Origin: Geodermatophilus marinus
GTDB taxonomy: Bacteria; Actinomycetota; Actinomycetes; Mycobacteriales; Geodermatophilaceae
Reading direction: 5' to 3'
Assembly: GCF_003428645.1 (NCBI RefSeq)
Contig: NZ_QVQH01000036.1
Span: 1-35,339 of the forward strand
Length of the DNA: 35,339 nucleotides
Each line of letters opens with the position of its first letter. The first letter of the stretch is position 1. Positions 8,947 to 16,392 of this stretch are shown one piece after another. Made by a program: the position numbers and the translations under genes. The notes beneath the pieces were generated by a model. The model was not told the DNA's origin. It worked only from the letters and a program-made list of their open reading frames with translations, and ran no database searches.

Positions 8947-9936
8947 GTGGAACTGGGCATCGATCTGGGCACCGCCCGCACGGTCGTGAGCGATGTCCGC
9001 CGCGGCATCGTCTTCGACGAGCCGACCGTCATGCTGCTGCGCCGAGGCGCTTCCCGGCGGGAGCAGATCCTCGCCGTCGGGCAGGAGGCGGCCGACCTGA
9101 TCGGGCGCGCCCCGTCCCGGTACACCGCGGTCCGGCCGCTCCACGACGGCGTGGTCACCGACCTGGAGACGGCCCGGCAGTACCTGCGCGCGGTCCTGCA
9201 GAAGGCCGGGCGACGGGCGTGGGGGGGCGGTGTCCGCGCGGTGATCGGTGTGCCGGTCGGCTCGACCGCGCTGGAGCACCGCGCGCTCCTCGAGGCCGCC
9301 GAGGAGGCCGGGGTGCGCCCGGTGACGGCGCTCGACGAGGCGATCGCGGGCGCGGTCGGCTGCGGCATCGACCCGCTGGAGCGGCGCGTGCACCTGGTCG
9401 TCGACGTCGGCGCCGGCACCGCCGAGGCCGTCGCGTTCTGCTACGGCGGCGTCCTCGCCCACCGGACCAGCAAGCTGGGCGGCGACGAGATGACGCTGGC
9501 CGTCTCCCGGTACCTCCGCGAGCAGCACCAGCTGCACGTCGGCGAGCACGAGGCGGAGGGCCTCAAGATCCGGTCCGGGACCGAGGACGAGGGCCCGCTC
9601 GTCGTGCAGGGCCGCGACGCCGGCACCGGCCGGCCCCGGCTGGCGACGATCCAGGCGGCCGAGGTCGCCGACGCCGTGCGGCCGCTCGTCGACGAGATCG
9701 TCCGGACGCTGGCCGGGTGCCTGGACGACCTCCCCCCTCAGGCGATCGCCGACGTGCTGGCGGAGGGCGTGCTGGCCTTCGGGGGCGCCTCACGGGCTCA
9801 CGGCTTCCCGGAGGAGCTGGAGCGGGCCCTCGGCCTCCCGGTCAAGCTCGCCGAGGACCCGGTGACCTGCGTGGCCGACGGCGCCGCCCGGGCCGTGCGC
9901 AACCGCCCGCTGCTCGCCGCCTACGGCCGCGGCTAG
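8947..9936 (+). CDS. MreB-like actin-family ATPase
   Basis: The 329-residue product has the actin/Hsp70 nucleotide-binding signatures in order: phosphate-1 loop GIDLGTARTVV (4-14), phosphate-2 loop VVDVGAGTAEAV (151-162), and an adenosine-type motif AFGGASRAHGF (277-287). Segments such as AVGQEAADLIGRAP with RPLHDGVVTD, and EDPVTCVADGAARAV near the end, follow MreB rather than DnaK, and the length equals that of MreB. The GTG start at 8947 has GGGAGGA seven bases upstream. MreB filaments direct the elongation machinery along the inner membrane face. The convergent SEDS-PBP fusion immediately beyond fits that role. It is a divergent member, so paralogue status is open. Confidence 0.82.
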   Translation: MELGIDLGTARTVVSDVRRGIVFDEPTVMLLRRGASRREQILAVGQEAADLIGRAPSRYTAVRPLHDGVVTDLETARQYLRAVLQKAGRRAWGGGVRAVIGVPVGSTALEHRALLEAAEEAGVRPVTALDEAIAGAVGCGIDPLERRVHLVVDVGAGTAEAVAFCYGGVLAHRTSKLGGDEMTLAVSRYLREQHQLHVGEHEAEGLKIRSGTEDEGPLVVQGRDAGTGRPRLATIQAAEVADAVRPLVDEIVRTLAGCLDDLPPQAIADVLAEGVLAFGGASRAHGFPEELERALGLPVKLAEDPVTCVADGAARAVRNRPLLAAYGRG

Positions 9937-9939
9937 GCA

Positions 9940-9978
9940 CCCGGCGCCCGCGCCGGGAGGCGTCGGGACACCTCCCGG
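9940..9978. terminator. Overlapping hairpins between convergent genes
   Basis: A perfect 8-bp stem CCCGGCGC/GCGCCGGG (9940-9947 with 9950-9957) overlaps a second stem CCGGGAGG/CCTCCCGG (9953-9960 with 9971-9978). Only one can form at a time. They sit exactly between two converging stop codons and should act as a bidirectional terminator. There is no U-tract, as is common in high-GC actinobacteria. Confidence 0.6.
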
Positions 9979-9987
9979 CGCGACGCG

Positions 9988-12900
9988 TCACGGTGTCTGC
10001 ACCGGGCCCGTCGCGACCACGTCCGGCTGGTGCTCCAGGTAGTGGCGCAGGCCGTCGGCCACCACGTTCTTGGCGCTGTTCCCGCCGGTCCCCGGCCCCT
10101 GGACGAGTGCGGCCACCACGACCTCGGGGGCGTCCATCGGGGCCACGGCCGCGATCCAGTTGTCGTACTCGTCCTCGGGCAGGCCACCGTCCTGAGCGGT
10201 CCCGGTCTTCGCGCCGACCGGCACGGGCAGGTCGGCCAGCCGGACCGCGGTGCCGCTGGTCACGGCCGCGCGCATCCCCTCGCGGACCGGCCCCAGCTCG
10301 GCGGCGAACGGCACCGGGGTCGCGGCCGGGGCGGGGAGCGCGGTGTACCCGGCCTCCTCGGTGCCGACGGCCAGGCCGAGCCGCGGGGTCACCAGGTTCC
10401 CGGTGGCGACGGCCGCGGTCCACCGGGCGTTCTGCAGCGGCGTCACCTGCAGCTCGCCCTGGCCGATGCCGAGGATGACGGTGGACCCGCCGTACCACTC
10501 GCCGCCCTTCGCCCGGACCGACTCCGGGGTGCCGAGGTAGCCGGCGGACTCGCCGGGCAGGTCGATCCCGGTCGGCTCGCCCACCCCCAGCGCCCGGGCC
10601 GTGTCGATGATCGGTTGGGCCCCGAGCGCGACGGCGAGCTTGTAGAAGTAGACGTCGTTGGAGATGGCGAGCGACTCGACCATGTCCATCGGCCCCATCG
10701 GCTTCCAGTTGCCGAAGGTGTGCCCCCCGTAGGTGAAGTCGGCCCCGGTGGGGACGACGTCGTCGGCCGCCCACACCGGGTGGGCCTGGTTGGCCGCCGC
10801 CACGACCAGCTTGAACGTCGACCCGGGCGGCGCGACCGCCTGGGTCACGTGCTCGAGCATCGGCGACCCCGGCGCGTCGGCCAGCGCCTGCAGCGCCCCG
10901 GTGTCGATCGGCGGCCCGTAGACGGAGTTGTCGAACGACGGCGTGCTCGCCATGGCGAGCACCTGCCCCGACCTCGGGTCCATCGCGACCGCGGCGCCGA
11001 TCCTGCCCTCCGGACGGGGTTGCGCGCGCACGGCCGCGGTGAGGCCGGCGTCCAGCCGCCGCTGCAGGCCGAGGTCGAGCGAGAGCCGCAGGTCCGCACC
11101 GGGCACCGGGTCCTGCCGCTCACCGAGGGCCACCGGCACGCCGGTCGGGTCGACGTAGAGGCACTGCCGCCCGTTGATCCCGCGGAGGACCGCGTCGTAC
11201 TGCTGCTCCAGGCCGGCGCGACCGACGACCTCGCCCGGCGGCAGGCCGGGCCAGCGCTCCTCGTCCTCGGGCGTGGCCACGCCCGTGAAGCCGAGCACCG
11301 GGCCGAGCAGCGCGCCCTGCGGGTAGGCGCGGCGCGGCTCGGCGACGACGACCACCCCGGTCAGCCCGGCGGCCGTGACCGCGTCGCCGACCGCCCGCGG
11401 CACCTCGGCCACCGGCAGCGACAGCGTGGTCGGCTCCGCCGCGCGGATCTGCGCGCGGAGGTCCGCGGCCGCCAGGCCGGTCAGCGCGGCGAGGCGGTCG
11501 ACGTCGGCCGGTCGGGTGCCCAGCAGCCCGGGGACCACGAGCACGCGGTCGACGCCGGCGCCGACGTCCGCGGCGTTCACGGCCAGCGGTTCGCCGTGCC
11601 GGTCGGTGATCAGGCCACGGGGAGCGGGCAGCCGGATGCAGCGGGTCATCTGGTCCTCGCCGACGAGCTGCAGCGCCTCGCCCTGGGTGCTCTGCAGCCG
11701 CCACCCGTAGACCCCGAACGAGACCAGCAGCACCGACAGCCCCAGCGCGGCCAGCCGGACCAGCCGCGGCCGCGGGTTGCGCAACCTCGGCAGCGCCCAC
11801 AGCCGCCAGCGGGCGCCGTCCCGGCGGACGGCGAGCACGACGCCGACCGCGGCCAGGTGCACGGCCAGCGCCGTACCGCCGTTGCTGAGCAGGGGGAACG
11901 GGACGCCGGCCAGGGGCAGCAGGCCCAGGTTCGCCCCCACGGAGACGACGGTCTCGACGCCGAAGAGGATCGCCAGCCCCCCGCCGACGAGCGCGCCCTG
12001 CGGCGTGGGGGAGGTCCGGCTGGCCAGCGCGAGCCGCCACACGAGGACGACGGCGGCGAGCACCACCGCGGCGCCGGCGAGCAGCCCCCACTGCCCGACG
12101 AGGCTGGCCAGGGCCAGGTCGGTCTGCCGCTCGGGGAGGTACTGCGCGCGCAGCTGGCGCAGCGGGTCGTCGGACCGCCCGAACCACCCGCCCGAGGCCA
12201 CCGCGATGTGCGCCTGGCGCAGTGCCCAGCCCGAGCCGGTCGGGGACTCGTGGGCGCCCACCAGGAACGTGCCCAGCCGTTCGAGCTGGTAGGGCTGCAG
12301 CAGGCTGATCATGAGCGGCGCCGAGACCGCCACCGCGGCGGCCATCGGCAGCAGGAACCGGGCGGGCACGCGACCGATGACCAGCATGGCCGCGGTGAGG
12401 ACGACGAGCAGCATCGTGGTGCTCAGGTCCGGCTGCAGCAGCGTCAGCCCGATGGGCACGACCGCGAGGAGCAGGGCGAGCGCGAGGCGCTGCCCGGGCG
12501 GCCGGTTGGAGCCCAGGACGGCCGCGAGGGCCAGCAGCAGCCCCAGCTTGGCCAGCTCCGAGGGCTGGAAGCTGAAGGACCCGATCGCCAGCCACCGGGT
12601 GGCCCCGTTCGCCGACAGGCCGAAGGCGAGGACGCCGACGAGGAGGAGGACGGCCGCCCCGTACGCGACCCACCCCAGGACGGCGAGGTAGCGGGCGCGG
12701 ACCCGCCAGAACGCGGCGAGGGCGAGCACCCCGCCCAGGGCGATCAGGCCCTGCCGCGCGGCGAGCGCCGCGTCGCCGATGAGGTGCAGGTTCGCCAGCC
12801 CGAGCCCGACGAGCGCCAGCGCGGCCACCACGGCGAGCAGGTCGAACGCGCTGCCGCGCCGCCTCCGGCGACGCTCCCGGCTGCGCTGCCGGCTCCCCGG

Positions 12901-13017
12901 GGCCTGCTCCGGCGGCCCCTCGGGCCCGGGCGCGCCGAGCCTCCTGCGCTGCTTCCGGGTCCAGCGCCGGCGCCCTCGGGCGTCCTCCGGCGGCCCGTCC
13001 GGTTCGTCGAGCGGCAT
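9988..13017 (-). CDS. SEDS (FtsW/RodA) glycosyltransferase fused to class B PBP transpeptidase
   Basis: A 1009-residue bifunctional peptidoglycan synthase. Residues 1-55 are a charged cytoplasmic tail. Residues 56-398 contain about ten membrane segments of the SEDS polymerase family, with the conserved GATRWL and QPSELAK motifs and YLPERQTD (293-300), whose Asp300 matches the catalytic acid of RodA/FtsW. A further membrane segment (about 420-438) starts the PBP half, with the PRGLITDRHGEPLAVN signature (467-481), active-site S733-T-F-K736, second motif S786-N-D788 and K937-T-G939. The SxD form of the second motif is that of PBP2, the partner of RodA. The start at 13017 has GGGGGAGG just upstream and is preceded by 28 bases after the stop of the upstream gene, so the two form an operon. 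Confidence 0.93.
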   Translation of the reverse strand: MPLDEPDGPPEDARGRRRWTRKQRRRLGAPGPEGPPEQAPGSRQRSRERRRRRRGSAFDLLAVVAALALVGLGLANLHLIGDAALAARQGLIALGGVLALAAFWRVRARYLAVLGWVAYGAAVLLLVGVLAFGLSANGATRWLAIGSFSFQPSELAKLGLLLALAAVLGSNRPPGQRLALALLLAVVPIGLTLLQPDLSTTMLLVVLTAAMLVIGRVPARFLLPMAAAVAVSAPLMISLLQPYQLERLGTFLVGAHESPTGSGWALRQAHIAVASGGWFGRSDDPLRQLRAQYLPERQTDLALASLVGQWGLLAGAAVVLAAVVLVWRLALASRTSPTPQGALVGGGLAILFGVETVVSVGANLGLLPLAGVPFPLLSNGGTALAVHLAAVGVVLAVRRDGARWRLWALPRLRNPRPRLVRLAALGLSVLLVSFGVYGWRLQSTQGEALQLVGEDQMTRCIRLPAPRGLITDRHGEPLAVNAADVGAGVDRVLVVPGLLGTRPADVDRLAALTGLAAADLRAQIRAAEPTTLSLPVAEVPRAVGDAVTAAGLTGVVVVAEPRRAYPQGALLGPVLGFTGVATPEDEERWPGLPPGEVVGRAGLEQQYDAVLRGINGRQCLYVDPTGVPVALGERQDPVPGADLRLSLDLGLQRRLDAGLTAAVRAQPRPEGRIGAAVAMDPRSGQVLAMASTPSFDNSVYGPPIDTGALQALADAPGSPMLEHVTQAVAPPGSTFKLVVAAANQAHPVWAADDVVPTGADFTYGGHTFGNWKPMGPMDMVESLAISNDVYFYKLAVALGAQPIIDTARALGVGEPTGIDLPGESAGYLGTPESVRAKGGEWYGGSTVILGIGQGELQVTPLQNARWTAAVATGNLVTPRLGLAVGTEEAGYTALPAPAATPVPFAAELGPVREGMRAAVTSGTAVRLADLPVPVGAKTGTAQDGGLPEDEYDNWIAAVAPMDAPEVVVAALVQGPGTGGNSAKNVVADGLRHYLEHQPDVVATGPVQTP

Positions 13018-13045
13018 GGCCTCCCCCTCCGGCGGGTTCCGCGGG

Positions 13046-14260
13046 CTACTGGTGGGACGGGCAGGTGCCGACGACGACCGGCTGGGACGCCGCAACCGCG
13101 GGGACGTCGGTGACGGCGACGACCGCCACGGCCGGCAGGTCCGGCAGCGCCACCGTGCCGACCGCCGGCACCCGGTCGCCCGCGGCGGGCACGGTGACCG
13201 TCCCGCCCGGCACGGTCTCCGCGGTGCCGGTGCACGGGTCGACGACCCGGTAGGACCAGCTGACCGGCTGCGGGTCGGCACGCGGGACCAGGCGCACCAG
13301 CACGCGCAGCGTGCAGGACCCACCCGGCGCGCACGGCGCGAGAGGGCGCAGGTCGACCGCGGTCACCCCGCCGGCCGCCGCGGGGGCGACGGCCGCGATC
13401 GACGGTCCGCCGGGTGTCGACGGGGCGGCCGCCGGATCCTCGTCGCGACCGGCGTCCAGGAGCAGGTCGATGTCGGTGGCGATGCGGTCGCGCAGGAGGG
13501 CGACCTCGCCCAGGACGACCGCGGCGAGGACCAGGACCGAGAGCAGCCACCCCCCGACGCGCCGCCCCGCGGCCCTGCCCCGCCCGGCGACGGCCGGCCG
13601 GGCGGGGAGCGCCCGGCCGGTGGCGCCGGCCGTGGCGGGGTGCCCGGCCCGCCCGGTGCCACCGGCCGGTCGCCCGTCGCCGCCGACGGCCCGCACCAGC
13701 GCGGCGAGCTCGGCGGAGACGGCCGTGCGGTCGACCGCGGCGGTCGCCTCCCGCAGCATCCGCGCGGCGGCGGGGACGCCGACGGCCGGCAGCTGCGTCA
13801 CCACCCGGTCGAGCTCGGCGAGCAGCGGGTCGGCCGGACCGGTGCGCCGGGCGTGGAGCCGGGCGGCACCGGCGACGTCCGCGAGGACCGCCGCGACGGG
13901 AGGGCCGGTCGGTCCGGCCGCCGCCGGGCCTCCCGTGGGCGCCCCGTCGGCCGCGGCGGCGGGGACCACCCGCCCGTCGGCGCCGATGACGACCGGGCCG
14001 ATGCGGGTCCGGTCGCTGCCGGGCCCCGGCTCCGGTCGCCGCGCCGCGTCCGTCAGCACGTCCGCGCCGATGGCGACGGCCTGGGCGGGTGTGAGCCGGG
14101 CCAGGGCGATCAGGCGGGTCAGCTCCGCACCGCCGCGGGGGCGCGGTTCCGGACCCGCCGGACGGGTCGACGGCGGCTCGGCCGGCCGCGGCTCGCGTGG
14201 TCGGGGGACGCCGCTCGGCTCGTGGCCCTCGGACGTCCGTCCCGCAGCCAGGTCCGTCAT
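13046..14260 (-). CDS. Single-pass membrane protein of unknown function
   Basis: The 404-residue protein is the first gene of the operon that ends with the SEDS-PBP fusion. It has a Pro/Arg-rich cytoplasmic start, a helical stretch ELTRLIALARLTPAQAVAIG (46-65), more helical and Gly/Pro-rich sequence, one membrane segment (about 236-256), and an extracytoplasmic C-terminal part (257-404). That outer part has four cysteines (PCAPGGSC, DPCTG, GTCPSHQ) that could form two disulfides and is rich in beta-prone Val/Thr. I recognise no family. Its position, topology and outward domain suggest a regulator or scaffold of the cell-wall synthase, which is inference. GGGGGTG lies six bases before the ATG. 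Confidence 0.75.
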   Translation of the reverse strand: MTDLAAGRTSEGHEPSGVPRPREPRPAEPPSTRPAGPEPRPRGGAELTRLIALARLTPAQAVAIGADVLTDAARRPEPGPGSDRTRIGPVVIGADGRVVPAAAADGAPTGGPAAAGPTGPPVAAVLADVAGAARLHARRTGPADPLLAELDRVVTQLPAVGVPAAARMLREATAAVDRTAVSAELAALVRAVGGDGRPAGGTGRAGHPATAGATGRALPARPAVAGRGRAAGRRVGGWLLSVLVLAAVVLGEVALLRDRIATDIDLLLDAGRDEDPAAAPSTPGGPSIAAVAPAAAGGVTAVDLRPLAPCAPGGSCTLRVLVRLVPRADPQPVSWSYRVVDPCTGTAETVPGGTVTVPAAGDRVPAVGTVALPDLPAVAVVAVTDVPAVAASQPVVVGTCPSHQ

Positions 14261-14565
14261 CGACCGTCACCCCCGCCCAACCGCCTCCGACCGGGCCGTC
14301 CCCCCGCAACGAGCCGAGGCCGATGCTGGACCGCGGGAACCCGGATGTCACTCGGTTCGCGCACGGCTCCTGGGAACGAGGGCTCCGTGGCGGCCTCCCC
14401 GACCTCACCCGGCGGAGATGAGGCGGCCTCCCGGGCCGCTTCCCGGCGTCGGCGACCGACGACGCCGGTCGACCCCGGAGGTCGACACGGACCCGACTCC
14501 CGGCCCTCCGCCACCCGCAGGGATCCCCCGATCGGCGCCGCCGGGCCGGGGAACGGACCGGAGGT
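14261..14565. other. Intergenic region between the cell-wall operon and the transporter remnant
   Basis: These 305 bases separate the divergent operon start at 14260 from the decayed transporter. It must hold the promoter of the cell-wall operon, but I see no convincing -35/-10 pair. No protein-like frame or strong repeat is visible. Confidence 0.4.
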
Positions 14566-15062
14566 CCCACCGCTGACCGCCGAGGACGGGGGGTTCGAGG
14601 TCCCGGGCCGACGCGGTCAACCGCTGTGGCTGACCGTCGTCCTCGGCGTGGCCGGTGCGGCCGTCGCGCTCCGGGGCGTCCACGCCACCCGCGCGGTCCT
14701 GGGCCCGGTCGCCTGGCGTTCGTCCTGGCCGTCGTGGCCCATCCGCTGATCGGTGCGCTGGCGCGCCGCGGGGTGCGGCGCGGGTTCGCGGTCGCGGTGG
14801 CCGTGCTCGTCGTCGACGGGGGGCTCGTCGTCCTCGTGCTCGCGCTCGCGGTCGCCGTCGGCCAGTTGGCGACCGTGCTGCCGGAGTACTCCGAGGAGTG
14901 GCAGGAGCTCCTGGACGGACTGCGCTCCACCCTGGCCGGGTGGGGGGTCGGTCCGGAGCAGGTGGAGCAGGCGCTGCGCTCGATCGGGCCCCGAGGCGGT
15001 CACCGGTGCCCTGGGAAACGTGCTGTCGGGTGTCGCCGGCTCCCTGGCCGGGCTGTCCCCGG
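14566..15062 (+). pseudogene. AI-2E family transporter, frameshifted and truncated
   Basis: Three reading-frame pieces together give the N-terminal third of an AI-2E/YdiK/PerM-type permease. The first, PLWLTVVLGVAGAAVAL, runs to about 14712. The frame then shifts by one base to LAFVLAVVAHPLIGALARRG and on to QLATVLPEYSEEWQELL. A second shift at the GGGCCCC run near 14990 leads to PEAVTGALGNVLSGVAGSLAGL, which ends near 15060. The remaining membrane segments are missing before the next gene at 15174. No start codon is evident in the first frame. One shift could be a sequencing error, but two shifts plus loss of the C-terminus indicate a dead gene. Confidence 0.75.
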
Positions 15063-15173
15063 CGCGGCGACGGCGTCGACCGCGCCGGGGATCGACCGGC
15101 GCCCGCGACCTCGGCGCCACCGTGCCGGCTGCGGGGCAGGCGGCGCTGCGGGCCGGGGGACGAACGGCACCGC

Positions 15174-16259
15174 TCACCCGAGGGTGCAGACGTAGTAGGC
15201 GTTCTGCGGGTCGGTCTCGATCTCCCGTACCTCGACGTCGGCGAAGCCTGCCTCACCGAGCATGCGCAACGCGGTCTGCCGACCCCACATCGTGCCGAGC
15301 CCGACCCCGTCGAGGCCCAGGGAGACCGGCATGCAGTGCAGGAGCGAGCAGGTGTAGAGGAACGTGGCCAGCGGCATGCCCACGTTGTCGGCCACCTCGC
15401 TGGACCCGGTGACGTCCACCATGAGGAACACACCGTCCGGCCGCAGCGCCCGGGCGATGGTGGCCAGCACCTGGCCCGGCTGCGCCTGGTCGTGGACCGT
15501 GTCGAAGGCGGTGATCAGGTCGAAGGCATCGACGCGGTCGAGGACGGCCACGTCCTGGAGCTCGAAGCGGGCGTTGGGCAGACCCCAGGCGGCCGCCTCG
15601 GCCCGGGCACGGCCGATGGCCTCCGGTGAGAAGTCGTACCCGACGAAGCGGCTGGCCGGGAAGGCCCGTGCCATCAGGTTGACCGCGTGGCCGGAGCCGC
15701 AGCCGAAGTCGGCGACCTCGATGCCCGCGGTCAGGCGGTCCGGGCACCCGGGGACGAGGGGCAGGATGGTGCCGACCAGTGAGGCGTCGTTCACCGCGGC
15801 GCTGTCCTCGGCCATCACCGCGTGGAAGCGGCTGAACGCCGTGTAGGGCACCCCTCCGCCGGATCGGAACGCCTGCACCACCAGCTGCTCGGCCTCGGCG
15901 AGCATGGGGATGCACTGGCACAGCCGCGCCAGGTCGTCCGGTCCGGCGGCTCGTGTGAGTGAGGCCGCGTGCTCGGGGGGCAGCCGGTAGGTGCGTGCCG
16001 TGGCGTCGTGCTCCACGACCCCCGCCACGGTCAACGCTGCCAGCCACTCACGCACGTAGCGCTCCCGCACCCCGGCCGCCTGCGCGATCTGCTCGGACGT
16101 GGCACCGTCCAGCCCCGCCATCACGTCGAACAGCCCGAGCTGGTCGCCGATGCTGCACTGCAGCACCAGGCTGGCGGCATCGACCGCGCCGACCATCCGA
16201 TCGGCGAACGCCGCCGCCCGCCGCTCGTCCATCGGTCGCTGCTGCACCTGGGTGGTCAT
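15174..16259 (-). CDS. Rv2258c-like SAM methyltransferase with N-terminal winged helix
   Basis: The 361-residue protein has an N-terminal winged-helix/dimerisation part (about 10-100; DQLGLFDVMAGLDGATSEQIA, then VRERYVREWLAALTVAGVV). A class I methyltransferase domain follows, with motif I EVADFGCGSG (181-190), GYDFSPEAIGRAR and an FDTVHDQAQP segment. The order and motifs match the mycobacterial Rv2258c family, small-molecule methyltransferases related to O-methyltransferases. The ATG at 16259 has AGGAG eight bases upstream; the frame is open to 16355 but the extra residues are unlike the family. It lies 133 bases downstream of the TPR-LuxR gene on the same strand, with a strong inverted repeat between them. 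The substrate is unknown. Confidence 0.87.
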   Translation of the reverse strand: MTTQVQQRPMDERRAAAFADRMVGAVDAASLVLQCSIGDQLGLFDVMAGLDGATSEQIAQAAGVRERYVREWLAALTVAGVVEHDATARTYRLPPEHAASLTRAAGPDDLARLCQCIPMLAEAEQLVVQAFRSGGGVPYTAFSRFHAVMAEDSAAVNDASLVGTILPLVPGCPDRLTAGIEVADFGCGSGHAVNLMARAFPASRFVGYDFSPEAIGRARAEAAAWGLPNARFELQDVAVLDRVDAFDLITAFDTVHDQAQPGQVLATIARALRPDGVFLMVDVTGSSEVADNVGMPLATFLYTCSLLHCMPVSLGLDGVGLGTMWGRQTALRMLGEAGFADVEVREIETDPQNAYYVCTLG

Positions 16260-16345
16260 GGCCTGCTCCTGTGCTCCGGACCCGGGCAACCCGCCCGGCT
16301 GCCCGGCCGACGCTAGATCGACCGCGGCACGCGGCGCTTCGGTGC

Positions 16346-16379
16346 GACCACCCATGGACGCGGGGCGGCATGGGTGGTC
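16346..16379. promoter_or_regulatory. 11-bp perfect inverted repeat upstream of the methyltransferase
   Basis: GACCACCCATG (16346-16356) and CATGGGTGGTC (16369-16379) form a perfect inverted repeat around 12 bases. A TAGCGT -10-like hexamer (minus strand, 16310-16315) would place the methyltransferase transcription start near 16303, so the repeat would be centred about 60 bases upstream, a usual place for an activator site. It also lies 14 bases after the LuxR stop codon and could instead be that gene's terminator. Confidence 0.45.
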
Positions 16380-16392
16380 CCCTGCACGGCCC

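Noticed and set aside
10030..13113. Long plus-strand open frame opposite the SEDS-PBP fusion
   Set aside because: The translation is low-complexity Arg/Gly/Gln-rich and antisense to a gene with full catalytic motifs.
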